DNA from: Phocaeicola oris
Lineage (GTDB): Bacteria; Bacteroidota; Bacteroidia; Bacteroidales; Bacteroidaceae
Reading direction: 5' to 3'
NCBI RefSeq assembly: GCF_021295095.1
Contig: NZ_JAJLQX010000007.1
Location: 1 to 64,000, forward strand
DNA: 64,000 nucleotides
Position 1 is the stretch's first letter, and each line of letters begins with the position of its first letter. Shown piece by piece: positions 9,854 to 19,019 of the stretch. Under the pieces are notes generated by a model that was not told the DNA's origin, did no database searches, and worked only from the letters and a program-made list of their open reading frames with translations. The position numbers were made by a program, and so were the translations under genes.

Positions 9854-9953
9854 GATGACCATCATTCTTCAAAGTGATGCCCATCATCAAACAGTTTTAT
9901 GGCCATCACCAAAGAAGTTCATGACCGTTAACACGAAGAGTGATTGGCATCAC
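9854..9953. repeat. Five-unit array of 12-bp degenerate palindromes at exact 22-bp spacing (locus 2)
   Basis: The units are GATGACCATCAT, GATGCCCATCAT, TATGGCCATCAC, CATGACCGTTAA and GATTGGCATCAC. Their centres fall at 9859.5, 9881.5, 9903.5, 9925.5 and 9947.5, exactly 22 bp apart each time. The core (GATGGCCATC-like) differs from the CATACGGATG core of the other arrays although the period is the same. It lies upstream of the metallophosphoesterase gene and downstream of nothing transcribed in that direction. The rest of 9718-10098 shows no gene. Confidence 0.85.
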
Positions 9954-10098
9954 TTTATCTACTTTATTGATTCTTTCCCCAAAAACTAATAATCGATGTC
10001 ATGTATGCTATAAAGACCATTGAATTTTGTTTTTAAAATCATCGGACTCATCATAATTAAATTATTTATTTTATTTTTGTCAGGAAATAAGTCATAAA

Positions 10099-11184
10099 AT
10101 GAAATATATATTTCTACTATTTATGTTATTGCCCATTGCCGGACAAGTTTATATTTCTTGGCAAATATGGAATATTTTACCCTTGTCAACACCATTTAAG
10201 ATATCGGTCGTTGTTTTAATGGTTCTGCCTTTCTTTACATTCTTTTTCAGTATGTCCGGACAATTAGACAAATTACCCATGTCTTTAGCCACTATCCTTT
10301 ATGAGATGGGTACTGCATGGCTCATTATTTTACTCTATTTGGTGATACTTTTCCTTTTACTCAATGTAGGAACTGTATTACACCTTATTCCGAGTAGCTT
10401 TACACACAACAGCATAATAGGAAGCCTTTCTATTTTCTTTTCTATGGTTGTGCTCTTCACATACGCAAATATTCATTATAACAATAAGAAAAAGGTTGAG
10501 ATAACACTCACTTCGGAAAAGAAAGTTTCAAAACCGATGAAAGTAGTGCTTATCAGCGATATGCATTTAGGATACCATAATAAACGTTCCGACTTGCACC
10601 GCTGGATTAATCTGATAAACAAAGAAAATCCTGACGCTATCCTCATAGCCGGTGATATCGTCGACCGGTCTGTCCGTCCTATTTTAGAGGAACATACTGC
10701 AGAAGAGTTCAAGAATCTTAATGCTCCAGTCTATGCCATTTACGGAAATCACGACTACTACACCAGAATCACCTCCGATAAAAAGTTCTGCGAGGATGCC
10801 GGCATTCATATTCTTCAAGATTCCATTGTCTATATAGGTGATTTAGCTATCGTTGGACGAGATGACAGGACAAATCCTCAACGTAAATCGCTTTCCGAAG
10901 TAATGCAAAACATCGACCGTTCGAAATATATCATAGAACTGGATCATCAGCCTTACCATTTGGAAGAGGCAGAACAGAATAAAGTAGATTTCGAGTTCGC
11001 CGGACACACACATTATGGACAGGTTTGGCCGCTTTCATGGATTACCGATGCTATTTACGAAGATGCATTCGGGCCACACCAACGAGGTAATACGTATTAT
11101 TACGTCAGCTCAGGGCTGGGCATTTGGGGCGCAAAATTTCGCATCGGAACACAATCGGAATATATTGTGGCAACTATTAAATAA
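10099..11184 (+). CDS. Membrane-anchored metallophosphoesterase
   Basis: 361 aa. Four hydrophobic segments fill residues 1-125, followed by a calcineurin-like phosphoesterase domain. The metal-binding motifs are in order: SDMHLG (about 154), AGDIVDR (about 181), GNHDYY (about 216) and AGHTHYGQ (about 303). The architecture matches the YkuE/YaeI-like membrane phosphoesterases; the YaeI type acts on lipid-linked substrates, but the substrate here is unknown. It stands alone, convergent with the methyltransferase gene. Confidence 0.88.
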   Translation: MKYIFLLFMLLPIAGQVYISWQIWNILPLSTPFKISVVVLMVLPFFTFFFSMSGQLDKLPMSLATILYEMGTAWLIILLYLVILFLLLNVGTVLHLIPSSFTHNSIIGSLSIFFSMVVLFTYANIHYNNKKKVEITLTSEKKVSKPMKVVLISDMHLGYHNKRSDLHRWINLINKENPDAILIAGDIVDRSVRPILEEHTAEEFKNLNAPVYAIYGNHDYYTRITSDKKFCEDAGIHILQDSIVYIGDLAIVGRDDRTNPQRKSLSEVMQNIDRSKYIIELDHQPYHLEEAEQNKVDFEFAGHTHYGQVWPLSWITDAIYEDAFGPHQRGNTYYYVSSGLGIWGAKFRIGTQSEYIVATIK

Positions 11185-11247
11185 GATTTATTCCAAAAAA
11201 TTATGGATTCAGAGGTACATATTACATTAATTTCTTCCTTCTAATAT

Positions 11248-11784
11248 TTATGCTCTATCATTATGCACCTTATTTTCTAAATCAAGTAGATATTTCTTAG
11301 CTTCCAAACCTCCGGCATAACCTGTCAGACAATGATTTTTTCCTATAACTCGATGGCAGGGAATAAAAATAGAAATGCCATTAGCACCATTAGCAGCACC
11401 TACGGCACGAACAGCCTTTGAATTCCCTATTTGTACGGCCAACTCCCCATACGATTTGGTAGTACCATACGGAATAGAAAGCAAAGCTCTCCATACTGAC
11501 TTTTGAAAATCTGTTCCGATCATCCAAAGAGGGGTATTAAACATCGTCCGCTTTCCGGCAAAATATTCATCCAACTCACAACCAGCAGCTTTCGTCACGT
11601 CCGAAGGAATCTCAATCAGTTCTGCACGCAGAGCCGTCTCAAGCCGTTTTATTATTACCGCTTTATCATGTTTCTCGTTGAGCCAATCGCACAAACACAG
11701 TTTATCCTCGAAAGAAGCGAGCAGCAAATCACCACATGGCGAATGATATTGCTGAATAAATATATTACTTTTGGCGCCAATCAT
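11248..11784 (-). CDS. ogt: Methylated-DNA-[protein]-cysteine S-methyltransferase
   Basis: A 178-aa suicide DNA-repair protein that removes the alkyl group from O6-alkylguanine. The active-site motif IPCHRVIG is present with C143 as acceptor, preceded by the recognition-helix region SYGELAVQIGNSKAVRAVG (about 111-129). Length fits an Ogt-type enzyme without an Ada regulatory domain. Single gene, convergent with the phosphoesterase gene. The symbol is by family resemblance. Confidence 0.93.
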   Translation of the reverse strand: MIGAKSNIFIQQYHSPCGDLLLASFEDKLCLCDWLNEKHDKAVIIKRLETALRAELIEIPSDVTKAAGCELDEYFAGKRTMFNTPLWMIGTDFQKSVWRALLSIPYGTTKSYGELAVQIGNSKAVRAVGAANGANGISIFIPCHRVIGKNHCLTGYAGGLEAKKYLLDLENKVHNDRA

Positions 11785-11835
11785 TGATATTTTTCTTTAT
11801 AAAATTTACTACAGGCCTTTTTCTCTATCTACAGG

Positions 11836-12410
11836 TTACAACAAGTCTTTAAACAAGATAAAGATCAAAGGCAAATAATCCTTTAATTCTACCCTTAATA
11901 ACTTTAGTGCTTGTTGAATTCGATAATCTATCGTTTTAGATGAAACTTTTAATCGCATAGCAATCTCCTTATAAGTCATATTCTTAAATCTGTGCATTAC
12001 AAACGCTTCACGGTAAGAATCAGGCAATTTTTGAATAGCCTCCTCTATTCTTTTTATCAACTCTTCTATCTGATAACGATTAATATCTTCTAAAACAAGT
12101 TCATTCCGACGCATATAAAATTCTGCAGCAGCCTTTTTCTCTACTTCTTTTCGAGTGATAAGTGTCAGTGTCCTATTATATACCGACCGAAATAAATAGT
12201 TGCTCAACGATGATTCAATAGTTATAAATTCACGATTCTCCCACATCCACGTCATCAAATCCTGAACAATACTTTCCGCATCTTCAAATTCAACAAACCT
12301 TGACGCATAGGCACATAAAACAGGGTAATACTTTTTGAATATTACATTAAACGCGGTTTCATTACCTTTCTGTAAGTCGCAAATAAGATTATTGTCTTCA
12401 ACTACCCCAT
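11836..12410 (-). pseudogene. ECF sigma factor (FecI-like) with a disrupted start
   Basis: Leftward coding sequence for a Bacteroides-type ECF sigma factor. Region 2 is recognisable (NLICDLQKGNETAFNVIFKK, then FVEFEDAESIVQD), and region 4 ends in SSKTIDYRIQQALKLLRVEL. The first in-frame ATG (12258) would delete most of region 2. Upstream the frame stays open to GVVEDNNL but has no ATG, GTG or TTG before a TAG. The natural start ATG (12410-12408) is one base out of frame across a run of four G and meets TAG two codons later. One extra G would restore MGVVEDNNL. It is either a pseudogene, a phase-variable gene or a sequencing indel. It is divergent from fecR. Confidence 0.7.
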
Positions 12411-12517
12411 GTTGTTTACCCTATTTGGAAACAAAGATAATAATTTATTCACAGAAAATAATTTTTCGTTTAGGAACTTTATGCTTTCATTTGTCATTAA
12501 TATAAAAGGGTATTTGC

Positions 12518-13543
12518 ATGGAACAAGATTCGACATATCAACAAATCGAAGAACTTCTGCCACGGTATTGTGAAGGGTTAACCAATGTAGAAGAAACAAA
12601 ACGTGTAGAAGAATGGCTAAACGAGAGTAATGTTCACCAGAAGATAGTAAATCAAATTCTCTCCATCAATTTAGCATCCGATACTTTGTTGGCATTGAAA
12701 CAGGTAGATACCGAAGAAGCTTTTGCAAAAGTCAAACATCATATTCAAAAAAACAAAAGAATCGGATGGTGGAAATGGACGCAACGTATAGCAGCACTGC
12801 TATCTATCCCTTTATTAATAGGTATTATTTACCAATCTTTTGATAAGATAATACCGGAATCAGGACAGATGATAGAAATAAAAACTAATCCGGGAATGAT
12901 TACATCTGTAACCCTGCCAGACAGTACTTTGGTGTGTTTAAATTCCGAATCAACCTTACGATACCCTACAAAATTTACAGGTGCTGCAAGGAAAGTAGAA
13001 CTAATTGGCGAAGCTTTCTTCAAAGTTGCCAAAAATAAGGATAAACAATTCATCATTTCAACTCCCAACCGGTCACAAATAAAAGTATATGGTACTTCCT
13101 TTAATGTTGAAGCCTATGAAAAAGATCACTATATAACCACCACACTTGTAGAAGGAAGCTTAGGATTTATTTATCATGACAAATCCAACATACCTAAACA
13201 GATTAAGATTCGACCAAAGCAAAAGTTAATATTGAATACTGAAAAAGCTGAGCTAAAGTTATATTCAACTAATTGCATTACAGAAACAGCTTGGAAAGAT
13301 GGGATGCTCATTTTCCATAATACTCCTATATTAGAAGCCTTCTATTTAATTAGCAAACGTTTTAATGTCGAGTTTGTTTTTAAAAATGAAAAACACTTCC
13401 AGAATTATTCATTTACCGGCTCGTTTACGAACCAACGTTTTGAAAGAATTATGGAATACTTCAAAATTTCTTCCGGTATCAAATGGAAATATATAGAAAG
13501 TCCTAATATAAAAGATGAAAAACAGAAAATAGAAGTTTATTAA
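12518..13543 (+). CDS. FecR-family anti-sigma factor
   Basis: 341 aa. A cytoplasmic N-terminal sigma-binding segment (about 1-85) is followed by one membrane helix (about 90-105), a periplasmic FecR domain with the GEAFFKVAKNKDKQFII signature (about 160-185), and a C-terminal DUF4974-like domain. It should hold the ECF sigma factor inactive until a signal arrives from a TonB-linked transducer. The downstream SusC carries the matching STN domain, so FecR, SusC and the divergent sigma gene form one signalling unit. Odd point: the sigma gene is divergent, whereas in most Bacteroides loci it precedes fecR on the same strand. Confidence 0.93.
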   Translation: MEQDSTYQQIEELLPRYCEGLTNVEETKRVEEWLNESNVHQKIVNQILSINLASDTLLALKQVDTEEAFAKVKHHIQKNKRIGWWKWTQRIAALLSIPLLIGIIYQSFDKIIPESGQMIEIKTNPGMITSVTLPDSTLVCLNSESTLRYPTKFTGAARKVELIGEAFFKVAKNKDKQFIISTPNRSQIKVYGTSFNVEAYEKDHYITTTLVEGSLGFIYHDKSNIPKQIKIRPKQKLILNTEKAELKLYSTNCITETAWKDGMLIFHNTPILEAFYLISKRFNVEFVFKNEKHFQNYSFTGSFTNQRFERIMEYFKISSGIKWKYIESPNIKDEKQKIEVY

Positions 13544-13603
13544 ACTATTAACTCTTAAAATTTAAATACTTATGAAAAACAATTTTATACCTCCTTAGAA
13601 AAA

Positions 13604-13672
13604 CATGCGGCAGATATTGCCGTATCTGTCGCATGGAAAATTAATTGTTTGCTTAAACAAACAACTTTTTTA
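13604..13672 (+). promoter_or_regulatory. Two hairpins between fecR and susC
   Basis: The first hairpin pairs 13604-13615 with 13624-13635 (ATGCGGCAGAT against ATCTGTCGCAT, one G-U pair). The second is TTGTTTG ... CAAACAA (about 13645-13664), followed by C and six T, so it has terminator form. Together they could attenuate or separate susC transcription from fecR. Confidence 0.6.
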
Positions 13673-13697
13673 TTAACCATTAAGTCGTTACAAAATT

Positions 13698-16600
13698 ATG
13701 CATAAACTATTAAAAGCCCAAAATTATTGGACATTAAAGACTATACCCTTTATTTTGAAACAAATACCTTTGTTTATGAGACTGTTTTTATTATTTCTCT
13801 TTTGTTCGGTCGGAATATGTTATGCAGCGGATACATACGCGCAAAACACGGAATTTACTATTAATGCCAAGAATCAAACAGTTGAAAATGTTTTAACTCA
13901 AATTGAAACGAAATCTGATTTTGGATTCTTCTTTAATAATAAACACATTGATCTAAATCGTTTGGTATCATTTTCAGTTAAGAATAAAACTGTTTATGAA
14001 ATACTTAATAAACTTTTCGAAGGGACGGATATAACTTATATCATCTTAGATAAAAAAATTATCCTGACCAAAAAGGGGGTGATTGATGGGAGTCCGAACT
14101 CAACACTTTCCAATCAAGGCATTAATCAAAACAAAGCTGTCAAAGGTAAAGTCGTTGATAGCAAAGGAGAACCGATTATTGGAGCCAATGTACTTGAAAA
14201 AGGAACCATGAACGGGACGATCACTGATATAGATGGGAATTATATCATATCTGTTAATAGTAATGCCATTTTAGTTATTTCCTATATTGGTTATAAATCA
14301 GAAGAGATAGCTGTCAATGGGAAAAACTCTTTAATAATCACTCTTGCAGAAGATACCGAAGCTTTAGATGAAGTGGTAGTAATTGGTTATGGAACTGCTC
14401 GCAAAACGGATTTAACAGGTGCTACATCTTCTGTTAGTGGCGAAAAAATCACAGCAAAGAATACACCGCAATTATCATCTCAGCTGCAAGGTCAAATTGC
14501 AGGTGTTCAAATTACACGTTCAAGTAGTGATCCAAGCGCAGGTGCTACCATTCGTGTCCGCGGTGTAACTACCATGTCAACAAATGACCCTCTTGTTATT
14601 GTAGATGGTGTTCCTGGCAATATTAATGATGTCGCATCTGAAGACGTAAAAGATATTCAGGTTTTGAAAGATGCAGCATCAGCTGCAATCTATGGTTCTC
14701 GCGCAGCTGCCGGTGTTATTCTAATTACTACAAAACGCGCTACTAACAAGGATTTTAAAATGTCGTATAATGTTGAATATGGTATTGATGCCGCAACAGA
14801 AAAACCAAAGTATGCCAATATTGTAGAATGGATGAAAGGATATAATGAATATCGTTATAATGACGGAGCATCTTCATTATATTCTGCATATTCTGAAGAT
14901 CTCATTAATAATTATGCTTCTTATAGGGAAAAAGATACTGATAGTTATCCTGACACCAATTGGATGAATTTAGGATTACATAAAACAACAAATCATCAAC
15001 GCCATACATTCTCTTTATCTGGTGGAACTGATAATATAAAAACTAATTTTAGTTTAAACTATTATAATGCAAATGCTCTTTATGACTATAAAAATTATGA
15101 AAGATTCAATGCTCGTTCTAATAATGACTGGAAAATAAGTAATTGGATACATGCAAATGTAGATTTAAATTTAGCATATACACATCAAAGAACACCACAT
15201 AACATAGAGGGATCTGTTATGAGGGATTTTATGGCTCGTTCTCCTTTATTTAATGCATATTGGTCAAATGGAACTTATGCAGATGCAAAAGATGGCGATA
15301 ATCCTATAGCCGCTCATGAGTTTGGAGGTTCGATACTCGGTCGTTCTTATAAATTCAGCGGGAAAATTCAGTTAGATTTAACTCCTATCAAAAATTTAAC
15401 ACTTTCCGCCGTAGCAGCACCAACTTATTATTTCTATAAAGAAAAGAATCACCGTAAAAAATATACTGTCTATAATATAAGTGGTGATAAAGTTGTCGGA
15501 AGTGGATTTGGTTCAACAACAGTTACTGAGGCTCGAAATGACACACATAGCCTTACCATGCAGTTCTATGCAAACTACAAATTTCAATTATATCTTCATT
15601 CCATGAATGTCATGGCCGGTTACGAAGACTACTCTTATAATTGGGAAAATGAAGGAGCTTACAGAACTAATTATAATTTGGTTAATTTCCCTTATTTAAA
15701 TTTAGGCCCTGAAGATTATCAATATAACTATGGTTCTGCGGGGCATAACGCATATCGGTCTATATTCGGTCGTATTATGTATTCGTGGGCAGATCGCTAT
15801 ATGTTACAAGCTAATATTCGTTCTGATGGATCTTCACGTTTTGCAAAAGGTCACCGCTGGGGCACTTTCCCTTCTGTCAGTCTTGGCTGGGTAATCTCTG
15901 AAGAACCATGGTTCAAAAAAGACGGTATCATCAATTACTTAAAAATTCGTGCATCAATTGGTCAATTAGGTAATGAGCGTATTGGATCGGAATTCCCGTA
16001 TCAAGCAGCATTAACATTTGGAACTGGTTTTCTTCCGAATGCTTCAACTGGTTCTGCTGATGTTGTTCAAACAGCATACCAAACAACATACGCATTTAAC
16101 GATATAACATGGGAAACAACTACTACATACGGAGTTGGAATTGACCTGACTATGATGCGTAATCGTTTACGCTTTTCCGGAGATTACTATTACAAAAAAA
16201 CTACTGATATGTTACTAACAATTGGATTCCCTTCATATTTCGGTTATAACTCTCCAGAAAACAATGCTGCAGATATGCATACCAAAGGGTGGGATCTTGA
16301 ATTTTCTTGGAACGATATGATAGACAAAGTTAAATATGGCGCAAGCTTTAATATTTCAGATTATCGTTCAAAGATGGGGTATATGGCTGACAGACAAGTA
16401 ATAAACGGAAATATGATTACAGAAGAAGGTTCCTATTATAACGAGTTCTACGGCTATAAGAGTAAAGGCATTATCTTAAATAATGACGCTATGTATGATA
16501 CAAATGGAAATAAAATTCCAGTACTAACAAATAATGATAAAGCCGGTTGTATCCAATACACTGATATTGATGGCGATGGAATAATTACCGCGTCTAACGA

Positions 16601-17105
16601 CCGTGTTCGTTTAGGAAACTCTTTGCCTGAATATCAGTTTGGAGGTTCTTTATGGGCAGAGTGGAACAACTTCGATTTCAATCTATCATTTCAAGGTATA
16701 GGACATCAAAATGTATATTGGAATTGGGCAATAACTCCATTTAACTATCAAGCATATTCTTGCCCCTCAATCTTGATCGATAGCCATTGGAGTCCTTCAA
16801 ATTCTGATACAGAAAATGCAAAAGTAAAATATCCTATGTTGACATCAAACTTATCTAATACATTTGCTAACAGCGACTTCTATATCTTTAATGGTGGATA
16901 TCTAAGAGTAAAAAATATAACTTTCGGCTATACTATTCCTTCTTCATTTACAAAGAAATTCTCTGTTAACAAACTTAGATTATACTTCAGTGCAAATGAT
17001 TTACCCGCATTCTCTAACTATCCAAAAGGATATGATCCGGAATGGAATCAATACAGCGATCTGATAATGTCATCTTATACTTTTGGTCTTAACGTAACAT
17101 TTTAA
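13698..17105 (+). CDS. SusC/RagA-family TonB-dependent transducer (outer membrane)
   Basis: 1135 aa. Domains in order: signal peptide (about 1-43), secretin/TonB N-terminal STN domain (about 51-125), CarboxypepD_reg-like beta sandwich (about 148-220), TonB-box-like DEVVVIGYGT (224-233), plug (about 235-350) and a long 22-strand type barrel to the C-terminus ending in aromatic SSYTFGLNVTF. The STN domain marks it as a transducer that signals through FecR as well as importing ligand. It pairs with the SusD gene 10 bp downstream. The imported ligand cannot be read from sequence; no glycoside hydrolase is in the locus. Confidence 0.95.
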   Translation: MHKLLKAQNYWTLKTIPFILKQIPLFMRLFLLFLFCSVGICYAADTYAQNTEFTINAKNQTVENVLTQIETKSDFGFFFNNKHIDLNRLVSFSVKNKTVYEILNKLFEGTDITYIILDKKIILTKKGVIDGSPNSTLSNQGINQNKAVKGKVVDSKGEPIIGANVLEKGTMNGTITDIDGNYIISVNSNAILVISYIGYKSEEIAVNGKNSLIITLAEDTEALDEVVVIGYGTARKTDLTGATSSVSGEKITAKNTPQLSSQLQGQIAGVQITRSSSDPSAGATIRVRGVTTMSTNDPLVIVDGVPGNINDVASEDVKDIQVLKDAASAAIYGSRAAAGVILITTKRATNKDFKMSYNVEYGIDAATEKPKYANIVEWMKGYNEYRYNDGASSLYSAYSEDLINNYASYREKDTDSYPDTNWMNLGLHKTTNHQRHTFSLSGGTDNIKTNFSLNYYNANALYDYKNYERFNARSNNDWKISNWIHANVDLNLAYTHQRTPHNIEGSVMRDFMARSPLFNAYWSNGTYADAKDGDNPIAAHEFGGSILGRSYKFSGKIQLDLTPIKNLTLSAVAAPTYYFYKEKNHRKKYTVYNISGDKVVGSGFGSTTVTEARNDTHSLTMQFYANYKFQLYLHSMNVMAGYEDYSYNWENEGAYRTNYNLVNFPYLNLGPEDYQYNYGSAGHNAYRSIFGRIMYSWADRYMLQANIRSDGSSRFAKGHRWGTFPSVSLGWVISEEPWFKKDGIINYLKIRASIGQLGNERIGSEFPYQAALTFGTGFLPNASTGSADVVQTAYQTTYAFNDITWETTTTYGVGIDLTMMRNRLRFSGDYYYKKTTDMLLTIGFPSYFGYNSPENNAADMHTKGWDLEFSWNDMIDKVKYGASFNISDYRSKMGYMADRQVINGNMITEEGSYYNEFYGYKSKGIILNNDAMYDTNGNKIPVLTNNDKAGCIQYTDIDGDGIITASNDRVRLGNSLPEYQFGGSLWAEWNNFDFNLSFQGIGHQNVYWNWAITPFNYQAYSCPSILIDSHWSPSNSDTENAKVKYPMLTSNLSNTFANSDFYIFNGGYLRVKNITFGYTIPSSFTKKFSVNKLRLYFSANDLPAFSNYPKGYDPEWNQYSDLIMSSYTFGLNVTF

Positions 17106-17115
17106 ATAAGGAAAT

Positions 17116-18957
17116 ATGAAAAATATAAATAAATACTTAATAATAGGTTCTATTTTGTTGGGCTTATCATCTTGTGCAGACTTAGATCTAAATCCATTAT
17201 CTGAAGGGTCCAGTGAAAACTGGTATCATGATGAAACGGAAATAGAAATGTCACTTAACGACTTGTGGCGACCGGAATTCTTTCCTATTGACGATATCTC
17301 TTGGGATGATGATTTAATGAATAGAAATGGATCCAATGAAATAACTCTTGGGACCATAACATCTCAAAGTTATATAGCATCAACAAGATGGGCTTCTTTA
17401 TATAAATCTATATCAAGATCCTTAAAAGTTATTGATGCATTAAATAATGGAACCGCTTCCGGAGTACCAGAAACAAAAATTACACAATATAAAGGAGAAG
17501 CATATTTCATGATTGGTTTTGCCTATGCGGAATTAGCTACTTATTTTGGAGACTGTGTATTAAATAAAACAGGCATGTCTTTAGAAGAGGCCTATACAGC
17601 AACCCGTTCTCCAAAGAGTGAAGTTTTATCGTATGCTTACGAATGTCTTGATAAAGCAGCAGATATGCTTCCCAGCTCTTATAGTGGAGAACAACGTCCA
17701 ACAAAAGGAGCTGCATTAGGTTTTAAAGCTCGTTTCGCATTATTTCATGGTAATTACCAATTAGCGGCAGATGCTGCATTGGAATGTATAAATTTGGGAG
17801 TTTATAAATTACATGACAATTACTTAGACTTGTTTATCGCAAACAGCTCTCCTGAATTAATGTTCTATTTTAAAGGAGATTTGACGCTAAAAAAAGGATA
17901 TGATTTTTTAGCCAATGTCCGAAATTATATTATTCGTAAATATGGTGGTTTCGCAAACCAAAGCCCTTCGTTGGAATTATTATGCTCTTACACCTGCATC
18001 GATGGTTTGCCAATTGATAAATCTCCTCTTTATAATCCAAAAGATCCTTTTGAAAATAGAGATCCAAGATTAGCATATACCATTCAACCTTTCAAGACAA
18101 AATATGCAAGTGACTATGCTGAATATGAACAATCGAAAATAGATGGTACATTTCCTAAAAAATATCCGGAATACATTACTTTAGGATATGAGTATAATCC
18201 GAGTCCATACGCAAACAAAGTATACGAAACAACAACGGGCAATATGGTTCTTAATAATGATTCAAAAGCATCTAACCAGCATTCTGCCTACAATGGATTA
18301 ATGTTAAGAAAATACGTAAAAGATAATTGGAAAGATTATAATTCCAACGGAGGTGCATCAGATAATTGTTATCCATATTTGCGCTACGCGGAAGTGTTAA
18401 TGACCTATTGTGAGGCCATGAATGAATTAGGAACATGCACACAAGATGTATTGGATAAAAGCATTAATCTTGTCAGAGCAAGGGCATACAATGGAACAGA
18501 TATTGATTATCCGAAAGTCATAGAAGCTTCACAATCGGAACTTAGAAAAATTATTCGTATGGAACGTCGTTCGGAGTTTGCTTTCGAAAGTATTCGTTAT
18601 CGAGATTTGCTACGTTGGCATATTGCCGAAAAATCGCACAATAAATCTATGTACTATTTACCACGTGCATGGTCTGGTAGCGCAGACTGGAATGGAAAGA
18701 CTGGTAGCGAATCAAATCGTGAACTTTCTCCTGAATTTATAACATTATTGAATAATTGGGATAATGGAAACTATCCTATTGGTGGTATCCCTTCCATTGA
18801 TGAAGATGGTCTGCCAGATATTTCTTATATGGAAACAGCCGGTTATATCACTACATTCTATAAGATGAGCTTTGACCCTGCCAAGAATTATTTGTGGCCT
18901 ATCCCTGCAAATGATATATTAGTCAATCCTAACTTAACTCAAAATCCGGGCTATTAA
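17116..18957 (+). CDS. SusD/RagB-family nutrient-binding lipoprotein
   Basis: 613 aa. Lipoprotein signal MKNINKYLIIGSILLGLSSC with the acylated Cys at 20. The SusD helical TPR scaffold follows, with RPTKGAALGFKARFALF (about 195) and the C-terminal RMERRSEFAFESIRYRDLLRW signature (about 485-505). Surface-exposed and expected to cap the SusC barrel encoded just upstream. Length is typical of the family. Confidence 0.95.
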   Translation: MKNINKYLIIGSILLGLSSCADLDLNPLSEGSSENWYHDETEIEMSLNDLWRPEFFPIDDISWDDDLMNRNGSNEITLGTITSQSYIASTRWASLYKSISRSLKVIDALNNGTASGVPETKITQYKGEAYFMIGFAYAELATYFGDCVLNKTGMSLEEAYTATRSPKSEVLSYAYECLDKAADMLPSSYSGEQRPTKGAALGFKARFALFHGNYQLAADAALECINLGVYKLHDNYLDLFIANSSPELMFYFKGDLTLKKGYDFLANVRNYIIRKYGGFANQSPSLELLCSYTCIDGLPIDKSPLYNPKDPFENRDPRLAYTIQPFKTKYASDYAEYEQSKIDGTFPKKYPEYITLGYEYNPSPYANKVYETTTGNMVLNNDSKASNQHSAYNGLMLRKYVKDNWKDYNSNGGASDNCYPYLRYAEVLMTYCEAMNELGTCTQDVLDKSINLVRARAYNGTDIDYPKVIEASQSELRKIIRMERRSEFAFESIRYRDLLRWHIAEKSHNKSMYYLPRAWSGSADWNGKTGSESNRELSPEFITLLNNWDNGNYPIGGIPSIDEDGLPDISYMETAGYITTFYKMSFDPAKNYLWPIPANDILVNPNLTQNPGY

Positions 18958-19019
18958 TTACACATATAAAACCATCAAGAGGTATTCTTATCACGAAACC
19001 TCTTCTAAATATTGTTCTT

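Noticed and set aside
12402-12599. 65-codon leftward frame covering the sigma/fecR gap
   Set aside because: It runs antisense through fecR and ends at the MG-stop, which only shows the broken sigma start.
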